A DNA stretch of 64,000 nucleotides from Streptomyces violaceusniger (GTDB taxonomy: Bacteria; Actinomycetota; Actinomycetes; Streptomycetales; Streptomycetaceae), in assembly GCA_005405945.1 (NCBI GenBank), contig BJHW01000001.1:8308001-8372000 (forward strand), in the 5' to 3' direction. Made by a program: the position numbers and the translations under genes. Below, piece after piece: positions 42,722-51,570 of this stretch. The stretch's first letter is position 1, and every line of letters starts with the position of its first letter. Under the pieces are notes generated by a model that searched no databases, had not been told where the DNA came from, and worked only from the letters and a program-made list of their open reading frames with translations.

Positions 42722-43531
42722 GGCGGCGGATCTCCCCACGCAGCTCTTCGGTGATCTCAACGGACAGGTCGGCGACGGCCGAGTCCTCGATGCGGCGCGG
42801 CTGCGGAATGTCCACCGACCACTCGCGGACGACCCGCCCCGGCCGGGAGGACAGCAGCACCACGCGCTCGGCCAGCCGGACGGCCTCGCGGACGTTGTGG
42901 GTCACGAACAGCACCGAGACGCCGGTCTCGCTCCAGATCCGGGTCAGCTCCTCGTGCAGCACATCGCGGGTGATGGCGTCGAGCGCGGCGAACGGCTCGT
43001 CCATCAGCAGCACGCTGGAGTCCTGCGCCAGCGCGCGGGCCAGCGCCACGCGCTGCCGCATCCCGCCGGAGAGCTCGTGCACCCGCTTGCCGTGGGCGCC
43101 GCTGAGCCGCACCAGCTCCAGCAGCCGCTCGGCCCGCGGCCTGCGGTCGGCGCGCGGCACACCGCGCAGCCGCAGCGCCAGCTCGATGTTCTTCCCCGCG
43201 GTCAGCCACGGGAACAGGGCGTGCTCCTGGAACATCAGGGCCGGCCGGCCGCCGTGGACCTCGATGGCCCCGAGGACGGCTTGTCCAGGTCGGCGATCAG
43301 ATTGAGCAGCGTGGACTTGCCGCAGCCGGAAGCCCCCAGGATGCAGACGAACTCCCCGGGCCGCACCTGGAGGTTGATGTCCTCGAGCACGGGCTGGGCC
43401 GCCCCGGGACGGCCGAAGGCCTTGTGGACGTGGGCGATCGATACGGATCCGGTGGCGTCGGCGGGGCCGGGGGAGCCCGCCGCCGCGGCGCTCGCCCGGT
43501 CGTCCTTCTCGGTGGTCAGTGCCGGGGACAT
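42708..43531 (-). CDS. ssuB: Aliphatic sulfonate ABC transporter ATPase, frame broken near 43268
   Basis: ATPase of about 274 residues energising sulfonate import. The ATG at 43531 follows AGGAGG. The first part has [11 protein letters not shown] and Walker [24 protein letters not shown]. Adding one base in the C4 run 43268-43271 continues [30 protein letters not shown] (Q-loop), then [18 protein letters not shown] (signature), [17 protein letters not shown] (Walker B) and [12 protein letters not shown] (H-loop). The MFQE-x-ALFPW motif is characteristic of SsuB/TauB proteins. It lies between ssuA and ssuC. Confidence 0.87.
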
Positions 43532-43553
43532 CCGGTCACCTCCTGGTGGATGC

Positions 43554-43584
43554 GTACATGCGTGTACATACGTACGGTGCGTAC
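43554..43584. repeat. Four GTAC motifs at near-helical spacing between ssuA and ssuB
   Basis: GTAC occurs at 43554, 43564, 43572 and 43581 in the 68-bp gap, giving overlapping dyads. This could be an internal regulatory site or an mRNA processing hairpin. Confidence 0.4.
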
Positions 43585-43599
43585 GGGACGGACGGGCGG

Positions 43600-44757
43600 C
43601 TACTGGCTGCCGAGGCCCGCGGCGGAGACCGTCGGCTTGCCCTCGGCCTTCAGGACCTTGTTCAGCGGGCCCAGGTCGTAGATCCCCTTGAGATCGGGCT
43701 TCTCCAGGAGCCCCGCCTGGACCGCGTGGTCGGCCTCGGTGTTCAGCGTCGAGGCCAGAGGGTCGTCGGTGACCTGGATGGACTTCCACGCCGGGTCGAT
43801 CACCTCGGCGGGCAGCGGCTTGCCGGTCTCCTCCTTGAGCGCCGCGTTGGCCGCGTTCTTCGCCTGCTCGGGGTTGGCCTTGATGAAGGCGTTGGTCTTC
43901 ACCGAGCCGCGCAGCACGGCCTCGACGACCTTCGGGTGCTCCTTCAGGAACGACTGCTTCACGATCAGGTTGGTGATCACGAACTTCTTGTCCGGCCACA
44001 GCGAGGACTCGTCCAGGAGCACCTTGCCGCCGTCGGCGACCAGCTTGGACGCGGTCGGCTCGGGCACCCACGCGCCGTCGATGGCACCGGACTTGTACGC
44101 GTCGGGCGTCACCTTGTTGTCGCTGCGGACCACCGACACATCGCCCTTGCCGCTCTGGGCGTCGACCTTCCAGCCCTTGCTCTTGACCCAGTTGAGGAAC
44201 GCCACGTCCTGGGTGTTGCCCAGCTGCGGGGTGGCGATCTTCCTGCCCTTGACGTCGTCCAGCGTCTTGATCTTCTTCGGGTTGACCACGAGCTTGACAC
44301 CGCCCGAGACCGAACCAGAGATGATCTTGAGGTTGGAGCCGTGGGACTTCACATAGCCGTTGATGGACGGCGACGGGCCGATCCAGCCCATGTCGATGGA
44401 GCCCGCGTTGAGCGCCTCGATCTCCGAGGGCCCGGCGTTGAAGACGTACGGTGCGACCTTCGTGCCCTTGAGCTCCTGCTGGATCGGGCCGCCCTTGCGC
44501 AGCCCCACCAGCGCGGTGGCGTGGGTGAGGTTGGCGAAGTAGCCGACCTTCACCTTGTCCAGACCGTCGATCTTCTCACTCCCGGCCGCGGGGACCGCCG
44601 AGGATCCGGTGTCGTCGGACTTCTTCTGCGAGCCGTAGCCGCAGGCGCCCAGCGCGCCCACCAGCAGGGGGAGGGCGGCCGCCGCCGCCAGGATCCGGGT
44701 GCGGCGGCGGGGGTGCGTGGCTGGTCGCGGGGCGATGGGGCGGACGGCAGACGACAC
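43600..44757 (-). CDS. ssuA: Aliphatic sulfonate-binding lipoprotein
   Basis: Substrate-binding lipoprotein of 385 residues. The GTG at 44757 follows GAGAGGA. An arginine-rich signal leads to the lipobox LGAC at Cys39. The mature protein has [85 protein letters not shown] and [14 protein letters not shown] in pieces typical of SsuA/TauA/NrtA-type proteins. Organosulfur specificity rests on the operon context. It opens the transport part of the sulfur block, 200 bp after cysN, so an extra promoter there is possible. Confidence 0.87.
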   Translation of the reverse strand: MSSAVRPIAPRPATHPRRRTRILAAAAALPLLVGALGACGYGSQKKSDDTGSSAVPAAGSEKIDGLDKVKVGYFANLTHATALVGLRKGGPIQQELKGTKVAPYVFNAGPSEIEALNAGSIDMGWIGPSPSINGYVKSHGSNLKIISGSVSGGVKLVVNPKKIKTLDDVKGRKIATPQLGNTQDVAFLNWVKSKGWKVDAQSGKGDVSVVRSDNKVTPDAYKSGAIDGAWVPEPTASKLVADGGKVLLDESSLWPDKKFVITNLIVKQSFLKEHPKVVEAVLRGSVKTNAFIKANPEQAKNAANAALKEETGKPLPAEVIDPAWKSIQVTDDPLASTLNTEADHAVQAGLLEKPDLKGIYDLGPLNKVLKAEGKPTVSAAGLGSQ

Positions 44758-44957
44758 GGGGTGTTCCTCTCGACGGGCCGGGGCGGCGTCAGAGGACGCC
44801 CGGCAGTTCAGAAGGGATTCGGCGGCGGTGATGGACGGGGGCGGACTGCGGCGTCAGCGCACACATCGCCCGACCCCGCCCTGCCCGCTGCCGAGCGCCC
44901 CGCTGCCCACGCGGCCGCCCTCCTTGGCGAATGTCGAGAACACCTCACCGGCCATGG

Positions 44958-46325
44958 TCAGAAGTCCCATCCCTCGTCGTCCCGCGCGGCCTCGGCGCCT
45001 TCCGCCGGCGCCGCGAAGGCGTCGCCCGCCATTCCGGCGGTGAGCGTGGTGCCGTCGGCGGGGTCGATCAGCAGGAAGGAGCCGGTGCGGCGCGAGGCGT
45101 CGTACGCGTCCAGCGCCAGCGGCTCGGAGGTGCGCAGCACGACCCGGCCGATGTCATTGGCGGCCAGCTCACCCGGCGCCGGGTGGTGCGACAGATCGGC
45201 CAGCGTCAGCCGGGACGGGATGTCCTTGATGATCGCCTTCACCGTGCGGGTGGTGTGCTTGAGCAGCACCCGGTCGCCCACGCGCAGCGGACGGTCGTGC
45301 AGATGGCAGACGGTGGCCTCGACGTCCCTGGTGGTCTTCGGCGCGTGGTCGCTCGGCGCGAGCAGGTCCCCGCGCGAGATGTCCAAGTCGTCGGCGAGGG
45401 TGAGGGTCACCGACTGCGGGGCCCACGCCACGTCCACCATCGCGCCCAGCGCGTCGATCCCGGTGATGGCGGACGTCCGGCCGGACGGCAGCACGGTGAC
45501 TGCGTCGCCGACCCGCAGCACACCGGAGGCGATCTGGCCCGCGTAGCCGCGGTAGTCGGGGTGCTCGGCGGTCTGCGGACGGATCACGTACTGCACCGGG
45601 AAACGCGCCGGGTCCTGGGACGGGTCGGTGCCCACCGGCACGGTCTCCAGGTGCTCCAGCACGGTCGGGCCGCCGTACCAGTCCATGTTCGCCGACGCGG
45701 TCACCACGTTGTCCCCGGCCAGCGCCGAGATCGGGATGGCGGTGATCTCGGGGACGCCCAGCGAGGCCGCGTAGGTGGTGAACTCCTCGGCGATGGCCGC
45801 GAAGACCGGCTCCGCGTAGTCCACCAGGTCCATCTTGTTGACGGCGAGGACCACATGCGGGACCCGCAGCAGGGCGGCGACCGCGGCGTGCCGCCGGGTC
45901 TGCTCCACCACGCCGTTGCGCGCGTCCACCAGGACGACCGCGAGCTCGGCGGTGGAGGCGCCGGTGACCATGTTGCGGGTGTACTGCACATGGCCGGGGG
46001 TGTCGGCGAGGATGAACCGCCGCTTGGGCGTGGCGAAGTAGCGGTAGGCGACATCGATGGTGATGCCCTGCTCCCGCTCCGCCCGCAGCCCGTCCGTCAG
46101 CAGCGCCAGGTCCGGCGCCTCCTGGCCACGGCTGCGCGAGGCGTGCTCCACGGCCTCCAGCTGATCGGCCAGCACCGACTTGGAGTCGTGCAGCAGCCGC
46201 CCGACCAGCGTGGACTTGCCGTCGTCCACCGAGCCCGCGGTGGCGAACCGCAGCTGCGAGGTGGCCGCGGACCGCTCCACGGCGGCCGCCGCGGCCTGCT
46301 CCTCGGAGGTCAGATTGCTCGTCAT
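44958..46325 (-). CDS. cysN: Sulfate adenylyltransferase subunit 1 (GTPase)
   Basis: GTPase subunit of ATP sulfurylase, 455 residues. With CysD it makes adenylylsulfate (APS) from ATP and sulfate. EF-Tu-like motifs: G1 GSVDDGKST, G2 region EREQGITIDVAYRYFATPKR, G3 DTPGH and G4 NKMD, followed by beta-barrel domains 2 and 3. There is no fused CysC kinase domain; that is separate here. The start is 2 bp after the cysD stop, so translation is coupled. Confidence 0.95.
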   Translation of the reverse strand: MTSNLTSEEQAAAAAVERSAATSQLRFATAGSVDDGKSTLVGRLLHDSKSVLADQLEAVEHASRSRGQEAPDLALLTDGLRAEREQGITIDVAYRYFATPKRRFILADTPGHVQYTRNMVTGASTAELAVVLVDARNGVVEQTRRHAAVAALLRVPHVVLAVNKMDLVDYAEPVFAAIAEEFTTYAASLGVPEITAIPISALAGDNVVTASANMDWYGGPTVLEHLETVPVGTDPSQDPARFPVQYVIRPQTAEHPDYRGYAGQIASGVLRVGDAVTVLPSGRTSAITGIDALGAMVDVAWAPQSVTLTLADDLDISRGDLLAPSDHAPKTTRDVEATVCHLHDRPLRVGDRVLLKHTTRTVKAIIKDIPSRLTLADLSHHPAPGELAANDIGRVVLRTSEPLALDAYDASRRTGSFLLIDPADGTTLTAGMAGDAFAAPAEGAEAARDDEGWDF

Positions 46326-46327
46326 CG

Positions 46328-47266
46328 TTAGAAGTACCCCTCGCGCTTGCGGTCCTCCATCGCGGCCTCCGACAGCTTGTCGTCGGCGCGGGTCGCACCC
46401 CGCTCGGTCAGCCGGGAGGCGGCTATCTCATCGATGACCTGCTCGATGCTCACCGCGTCCGACTCCACGGCACCGGTGCAGGACATGTCGCCCACGGTGC
46501 GGTAGCGCACCATGCGCCGCTCCACGGTCTCGCCGTCCTTCGGGCCGCCCCACTCACCGGGCGCCAGCCACATGCCGGCGCGCCGGAAGACCTCGCGCTC
46601 ATGCGCGTAGTAGATCCGCGGCAGGTCGATCTTCTCCCGGGCGATGTACTGCCACACGTCCAGCTCGGTCCAGTTGGACAGCGGGAAGACCCGGACGTGC
46701 TCACCGGGGGAGTGGCGGCCGTTGTAGAGCTGCCACAGCTCGGGGCGCTGCCGCCGCGGGTCCCAGCCGCCGAACTCGTCCCGGAGGGAGAACACCCGCT
46801 CCTTGGCGCGGGCCTTCTCCTCGTCCCGGCGGCCACCGCCGAAGACCGCGTCGAAGCGGTTCTTCTCGATGGCGTCCAGCAGCGGCACGGTCTGGAGCGG
46901 GTTGCGGGTGCCGTCCGGGCGCTCGCGCAGCCGGCCGTCGTCGATGAACTCCTGGACCGAGGCCACGTGCAGCCGCAGTCCGTGCCGGGCGACGGTGGCG
47001 TCCCGATAGGCGATGACCTCGGGGAAGTTGTGTCCGGTGTCCACGTGCAGCAGCGAGAACGGGACCGCCGCCGGGGCGAACGCCTTGAGCGCGAGGTGGA
47101 GCATGACGATGGAGTCCTTGCCGCCGGAGAACAGGATCACCGGCCGCTCGAACTCGCCCGCCACCTCGCGGAAGATGTGCACCGCCTCGGACTCCAACGC
47201 GTCCAGGTGCGCGAGCGCGTACAGGCCCGCGCCCTCGTCCGCGTTGATCGCCGTCACGGCCGTCAT
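46328..47266 (-). CDS. cysD: Sulfate adenylyltransferase subunit 2
   Basis: ATP pyrophosphatase subunit of ATP sulfurylase, 312 residues. PP-loop SGGKDSIVMLHLA, HVDTGHNFPEVI, FGGGRRDEEKARAKERVFS and the long C-terminal DAMEDRKREGYF-type end (EAAMEDRKREGYF) are characteristic. The ATG at 47266 (MTAVTAINADEG) is preferred over the upstream frame to 47407, which runs through the 121-bp gap after cysC. Confidence 0.95.
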   Translation of the reverse strand: MTAVTAINADEGAGLYALAHLDALESEAVHIFREVAGEFERPVILFSGGKDSIVMLHLALKAFAPAAVPFSLLHVDTGHNFPEVIAYRDATVARHGLRLHVASVQEFIDDGRLRERPDGTRNPLQTVPLLDAIEKNRFDAVFGGGRRDEEKARAKERVFSLRDEFGGWDPRRQRPELWQLYNGRHSPGEHVRVFPLSNWTELDVWQYIAREKIDLPRIYYAHEREVFRRAGMWLAPGEWGGPKDGETVERRMVRYRTVGDMSCTGAVESDAVSIEQVIDEIAASRLTERGATRADDKLSEAAMEDRKREGYF

Positions 47267-47387
47267 GCCGCGCCCCTTTCGTTCGCTCGGCTGCGGTAGT
47301 AGCTTCCCGTCGTATCGGCGGGGCTCGCCATGGGTACGGCGCCCGGGTGCGGGGAGCGCCGTGACGCGGTGGCCGCGCGTGCGTGGC

Positions 47388-47936
47388 TCACAGCAGGCCC
47401 CTTTCACTCAACAGCAACCGCACCTCGGCCGCCGACTCCTGCACGCTGTTCCTGTGGGTTTCGATGCGCAGATCCGGGTCGGCAGGGGCCTCGTAGGGGT
47501 CGTCCACACCGGTCAGACCCGAAATCTCGCCCGACGCCTGCTTCGCGTACAGCCCCTTGACGTCCCGCTCGGAGCACACCTCCACGGGCGTGGCCACGTG
47601 CACCTCCAGATACGGGGTGCCCTCGCGCTGGTGGCGCTTGCGCACCGCCTCGCGGCTGTCCGCGTACGGCGCGATGACCGGCACCAGCACCGTGACCCCG
47701 TGGGAGGCCAGCAGCTCGGCCACGAACCCGATCCGCTGGACATTGGTGTGCCGGTCCTCGCGGGAGAAACCCAGACCCGAGGAGAGGAACTCGCGGATCT
47801 CGTCCCCGTCGAGCACCTCCACCCGGCGGCCCTCGCCGCGCAGCCGCTCGGCCAGCGCATAGGCGATCGTGGTCTTTCCCGCGCTCGGCAGACCGGTCAG
47901 CCACACCGTGGCACCGGTGGTCGTGGGGGCGCTCAT
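47388..47936 (-). CDS. cysC: Adenylylsulfate kinase
   Basis: APS kinase of 182 residues that phosphorylates APS to PAPS. Walker A GLPSAGKTT, DGDEIREFLSSGLGFSREDR and VAELLASHGVTVLVPVIAPYADSREAVR are standard. The start at 47936 (MSAPTTTGATVWLTGLP) has AGGAG six bases upstream; an earlier ATG at 47960 overlaps the cysH stop (TGATG) and would add MAVDQENE. Since CysH has the iron-sulfur motif of APS reductases, PAPS made here may serve sulfation rather than reduction. Confidence 0.93.
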   Translation of the reverse strand: MSAPTTTGATVWLTGLPSAGKTTIAYALAERLRGEGRRVEVLDGDEIREFLSSGLGFSREDRHTNVQRIGFVAELLASHGVTVLVPVIAPYADSREAVRKRHQREGTPYLEVHVATPVEVCSERDVKGLYAKQASGEISGLTGVDDPYEAPADPDLRIETHRNSVQESAAEVRLLLSERGLL

Positions 47937-47959
47937 CTCGTTCTCCTGGTCGACAGCCA

Positions 47960-48661
47960 TCAGCCGTGCAGCCCGCATTCGGTCTTGGTGCTCCCCGCCC
48001 AGCGGCCGGACCGGATGTCCTCGCCCTCCAGAACCCGACGGGTGCAGGGCGCGCAGCCTATCGACGGATAGCCGTCCATCAGCAGGGGGTTGGTCAGCAC
48101 GCCGTGCTCGGCGACATAGGCGTCGACATCCGCTTGCGTCCAGCGGGCGATCGGGGAGATCTTCACCTTACGGCGCCGGGCGTCCCAGCCAACGACCGGG
48201 GTATCGGCGCGAGTTGGCGATTCGTCCCGGCGCAGTCCCGTGGCCCAGGCGTCATACTCCCGCAACCCCTCCTCGAGCGGCTGGACCTTGCGCAGCGCGC
48301 AGCACAGGTCGGGGTTACGGTCGTGCAGCCGGGGGCCGTGCTCGGCGTCCTGCTCGGCCACCGTCCGGCGCGGGGTCAGGGTGATGACGTTGACGTCCAT
48401 CACGGCCGCCACCGCGTCACGGGTGCCGATGGTCTCGGGGAAGTGGTAGCCGGTGTCGAGGAAGACGACGTCGACACCGGGGAAGGCGCGGGAGGCGAGG
48501 TGCGCCACCACCGCGTCCTCCATCGAGGAGGTGACGCAGAAACGCGAGCCGAAGGCGTCCGCCGCCCAGCGCAGGATGTCCAGCGCCGGGGCGTCCTCGA
48601 GCTCGCGGCCCGCCTTCTCGGCGAGCCCTTCGAGATCGGTGTCCTCAAGCCGTGTCGTCAT
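47960..48661 (-). CDS. cysH: Assimilatory (phospho)adenylylsulfate reductase, Fe-S type
   Basis: Thioredoxin-dependent reductase of 233 residues giving sulfite. P-loop-like FCVTSSMEDAVV, VVFLDTGYHFPETI, the CC pair in PDLCCALRKVQPL and CxxC in IGCAPCTRRV. These four cysteines mark the [4Fe-4S] type that prefers APS over PAPS; the C-terminal ECGLHG holds the catalytic Cys. The ATG at 48661 overlaps the end of the zinc-ribbon gene by 17 bp; upstream frame to 48832 is the shadow of that gene. Confidence 0.94.
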   Translation of the reverse strand: MTTRLEDTDLEGLAEKAGRELEDAPALDILRWAADAFGSRFCVTSSMEDAVVAHLASRAFPGVDVVFLDTGYHFPETIGTRDAVAAVMDVNVITLTPRRTVAEQDAEHGPRLHDRNPDLCCALRKVQPLEEGLREYDAWATGLRRDESPTRADTPVVGWDARRRKVKISPIARWTQADVDAYVAEHGVLTNPLLMDGYPSIGCAPCTRRVLEGEDIRSGRWAGSTKTECGLHG

Positions 48662-48842
48662 ATCGCCGTGCCCCTTCATCGATCGGGTCGCGCCGCAGGC
48701 CCTTGGCCAGCAGCCCGAGGAACGACAGGCGGAACGCGCGGTTGCAGGACGCGCATTCCCACGCGCCATGGCCCTCCTCCGAGGGACGCAGATCCTCGTC
48801 CCCGCAGTAAGGGCAGTAGAACGGCGCGGCACGCTCAGTCAC
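48645..48842 (-). CDS. Small zinc-ribbon protein in the sulfate reduction operon
   Basis: 65-residue protein with two CxxC knuckles: CPYC and CASC about 19 residues apart, forming a probable zinc ribbon (MTERAAPFYCPYCGDEDLRP, then WECASCNRAFRLSF). It is conserved in this position between sir and cysH in Streptomyces operons. Its role is unknown; delivery of sulfur or electrons, or regulation, are possibilities. It overlaps cysH by 17 bp and begins 31 bp after the sir stop. Confidence 0.8.
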   Translation of the reverse strand: MTERAAPFYCPYCGDEDLRPSEEGHGAWECASCNRAFRLSFLGLLAKGLRRDPIDEGARRYDDTA

Positions 48843-48873
48843 TTTGCCCTCCGCTCGATCCCGAAGCGCTCAC

Positions 48874-50568
48874 TCATGTGAGGGCCTCCTCCTCGGCCCT
48901 GGCCGCCCAGGTGGCGAAGCGCTCGCCGTCCTCGCGCTCCTCCTGGAAGCGGCGCAGCAGCCGCTCCACATAGTCGGGGAGCTCGGCGGCGGTGACCTTC
49001 AGTCCGCGCACCTTGCGGCCGAAGCCCGGCTCCAGGCCCAGGGCGCCGCCCAGGTGCACCTGGTAGCCCTCGACCTGCTCGCCGTTGTCGTCCATGACCA
49101 GCTGCCCCTTGAGACCGATGTCCGCCACCTGGATACGGGCGCAGGCGTTCGGGCAGCCGTTGAGGTTGATGGTGATCGGCTCGTTGAACTCGGGCAGCCG
49201 GCGCTCCAGTTCGTCGATGAGCCAGGAGCCGCGCGCCTTGGTCTCGACGATCGCCAGCTTGCAGAACTCGATACCGGTGCAGGCCATCGTGCCGCGCCGG
49301 AACGTCGACGGCTTGACCTGGAGGTCCAGCGCCTCCAGCCCGGCGACCAGCGAATCCACCTGGTCCTCGGTCACATCGAGCACGATCATCTTCTGCTCGA
49401 CGGTGGTGGTCAGCCGCCCGGAGCCATGGGCCTCGGCCAGGTCGGCGATCTTGGTGAGGGTGGCGCCGTCGACCCGGCCAACGCGCGGTGCGAAGCCCAC
49501 GTAGTAGCGGCCGTCCTGCTGGCGGTGGACGCCGATGTGGTCACGCCACTGCTGGACGGGCTGCTCGGGCGCCGGGCCGTCGGACAGCGGGCGCTTCAGG
49601 TACTCGTCCTCCAGCACCTGGCGGAACTTCTCCGGGCCCCAGTCGGCGACCAGGAACTTCAGCCGGGCGCGGGTGCGCAGCCGCCGGTAGCCGTAGTCGC
49701 GGAAGATGGCGACGACCCCGGCCCAGACCTCCGGGACCTCCTCCAGCGGGACCCAGGCGCCGAGCCGGACGCCGATCTTGGGGTTGGTGGAAAGACCGCC
49801 ACCGACCCACAGGTCGAAACCGGGGCCGTGCTCGGGGTGGCGTACGCCCACGAACGCGACGTCGTTGATCTCGTGGACCACGTCGAGCACCGGCGAGCCG
49901 GAGACCGCGGTCTTGAACTTGCGTGGCAGGTTGGAGAACTCCTTGCTGCCGATGTAGCGCCGGTGGATCTCCTCGATGGCGGAGGTGCCGTCGATGATCT
50001 CGTCCTCGGCGATCCCCGCCACCGGCGAGCCGATGATCACACGCGGGGTGTCACCGCACGCCTCGGTGGTGGACAGCCCGACGGCCTCCAGCCGCTTCCA
50101 GATCTCGGGCACGTCCTCGATCCGGATCCAGTGGTACTGGATGTTCTGCCGGTCGGTGATGTCGGCGGTGCCGCGCGCGAACTCCTCCGAGATCTCGCCG
50201 ACGACCCGCAGCTGCTCGGTGGTCAGCCGGCCGCCGTCCACCCGCACCCGCATCATGAAGTACTCGTCGTCCAGCTCCTCCGGCTCCAGGATCGCGGTCT
50301 TGCCGCCGTCGATCCCGGGCTTGCGCTGGGTGTACAGACCCCACCAGCGCATCCGGCCGCGCAGATCGGCGCCGTCGATGGAGTCGAAGCCGCGGTGGGC
50401 GTAGATCGTCTCAATGCGTGTCCGCACATTGAGACCGTCATCGTCCTTCTTGGTCTGCTCGTTGCCGTTGAGGGGGGTGAAGTGCCCCGCGGCCCACTGG
50501 CCTTCGCCGCGGTGGCGTCCGGCCTTGCGGCGGGGCGTAGCGCTTGCGCGTTCCGGGGTGGCAGCCAT
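48874..50568 (-). CDS. sir: Ferredoxin-dependent sulfite reductase (siroheme, 4Fe-4S)
   Basis: Reduces sulfite to sulfide, 564 residues. The ATG at 50568 (MAATPERASATPRRKAGRHR) starts the family N-terminus; an upstream frame to 50910 runs through the leader region. Two homologous halves carry RQNIQYHWIRIEDVPEIW (siroheme-contacting) and the cluster ligands C-x5-C in TMACTGIEFCKLAI plus C-x3-C in NLNGCPNACARIQ. NirA/SirA nitrite-versus-sulfite ambiguity is settled by the cys genes downstream. Expression is probably controlled by a leader-peptide attenuator 222 bp upstream. Confidence 0.94.
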   Translation of the reverse strand: MAATPERASATPRRKAGRHRGEGQWAAGHFTPLNGNEQTKKDDDGLNVRTRIETIYAHRGFDSIDGADLRGRMRWWGLYTQRKPGIDGGKTAILEPEELDDEYFMMRVRVDGGRLTTEQLRVVGEISEEFARGTADITDRQNIQYHWIRIEDVPEIWKRLEAVGLSTTEACGDTPRVIIGSPVAGIAEDEIIDGTSAIEEIHRRYIGSKEFSNLPRKFKTAVSGSPVLDVVHEINDVAFVGVRHPEHGPGFDLWVGGGLSTNPKIGVRLGAWVPLEEVPEVWAGVVAIFRDYGYRRLRTRARLKFLVADWGPEKFRQVLEDEYLKRPLSDGPAPEQPVQQWRDHIGVHRQQDGRYYVGFAPRVGRVDGATLTKIADLAEAHGSGRLTTTVEQKMIVLDVTEDQVDSLVAGLEALDLQVKPSTFRRGTMACTGIEFCKLAIVETKARGSWLIDELERRLPEFNEPITINLNGCPNACARIQVADIGLKGQLVMDDNGEQVEGYQVHLGGALGLEPGFGRKVRGLKVTAAELPDYVERLLRRFQEEREDGERFATWAARAEEEALT

Positions 50569-50789
50569 GGCGGTGTGTGTCCTTCTGAGCGGCTCAGGTG
50601 CGGCGGGTAGTGCGTGCGCGCGCACCGTCTGACCTGCGCATGCGCAGGCGGGCAGGGGGTACGGCGGTGACCGGTGCGGCATGCGGCGGGGAGTGTCGAG
50701 GCGTGCGCGCCCGCCCACGTCGTCGGGGGCGTGCGGAAGATGCGGTGGTGCTGCCCGGGGCCTTGATGACGGCCCTGTCGAGGTGCGGG
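50569..50789 (-). promoter_or_regulatory. Attenuator region between leader peptide and sir
   Basis: 221 bp of transcribed leader after the peptide stop. It contains the perfect palindrome CCTGCGCATGCGCAGG (50633-50648) and other GC-rich pairings able to form alternative hairpins. Proposed to couple translation of the leader's Cys codon to sir expression. Confidence 0.5.
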
Positions 50790-50873
50790 TCAGCCCGCCG
50801 GACAGATCGCGCTGGACATGCGGCCGAGGTCGACGTGGCGTCGACTCACCAAGGCAATTCCAGCTCGAGACAT
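50790..50873 (-). CDS. Leader peptide of the sulfite reductase operon (cysteine attenuator)
   Basis: A 27-codon frame, ATG 50873 to TGA 50790, ending SRRHVDLGRMSSAICPAG. The RRHVDL...SSAxCP pattern is the hallmark of the short leader peptides found before sulfur and cysteine genes in Streptomyces, in which stalling at the single Cys codon senses cysteine. It lies 222 bp upstream of sir in the same direction. An internal GTG (VSRRHVDL) is an alternative start; no strong Shine-Dalgarno precedes the ATG. Confidence 0.82.
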   Translation of the reverse strand: MSRAGIALVSRRHVDLGRMSSAICPAG

Positions 50874-50965
50874 GAGGGAAGCGTCGCATGGTGGTCTCTG
50901 ACGAGTCCACCTTTATCCATTATTCGGACGTATCTGTCTCGCAATGCAAGACGATGTGGTGTTGG

Positions 50966-51499
50966 TCACTCCTCTTCCGACGTCTTGACGTCGAACACCC
51001 TGAAGCCCCGGCGGCGGTAGTTGTCCAGCGCGTACGGCCCGTCCTTGCTGCAGGTGTGCAGCCACACCCGCTTGGTCGGCACCCGGTCCGGCCACCGGTC
51101 GGCCATGTCCCAGGCGCGGGAGGTCCCCCAGGTCAGCAGGTGCCCGCCGATGCGGCGGCCCCGGAAAGCGGGCAGCAGACCGAAGTACACGATCTCCACC
51201 ACACCCTCGTCCTGGCCCTCCAGCTCGATGTACCCGGCCGGGGTCCCGCGCTCGTACGCCACCCAGGTCTCCACTCCGGGCCGGTGCAGATGCTCCTCCC
51301 ATGCCTCCCGCGACCACACCAGCCGGTCGGTCCACGACACGTCCGAGCCCACCGCCGTGAAGAGGAAGTGGCTGAACTCGGGGCTCGGCACCTCGGCCCG
51401 GGAGATCCGCACCCCGGCCTTGGCGGGCGGCTCCTGCGCCGGGCTGAGATCGGAAGGAGCGGTCTGCTCCAGGTGCCAGGTGGTCACGGTGGTGGTCAT
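50966..51499 (-). CDS. GNAT family N-acetyltransferase
   Basis: 177 residues. FSHFLFTAVGSDVSWTDRLVW, YIELEGQDEGVVEIVYFGLLPAFRGRRIGGHLLTW and YALDNYRRRGFRVFDV give the standard GNAT order with the acetyl-CoA loop RGRRIGG. The substrate is unknown. It reads in the same direction as, and just upstream of, the sir leader; the sir promoter must lie in or near the 92-bp gap. Confidence 0.87.
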   Translation of the reverse strand: MTTTVTTWHLEQTAPSDLSPAQEPPAKAGVRISRAEVPSPEFSHFLFTAVGSDVSWTDRLVWSREAWEEHLHRPGVETWVAYERGTPAGYIELEGQDEGVVEIVYFGLLPAFRGRRIGGHLLTWGTSRAWDMADRWPDRVPTKRVWLHTCSKDGPYALDNYRRRGFRVFDVKTSEEE

Positions 51500-51570
51500 G
51501 TGGACAGATAACCATGGACGCCGTTGACTCGCCTTGACGGGTATCGCTCAAGCGGGAGGGCGGGGTCGGG

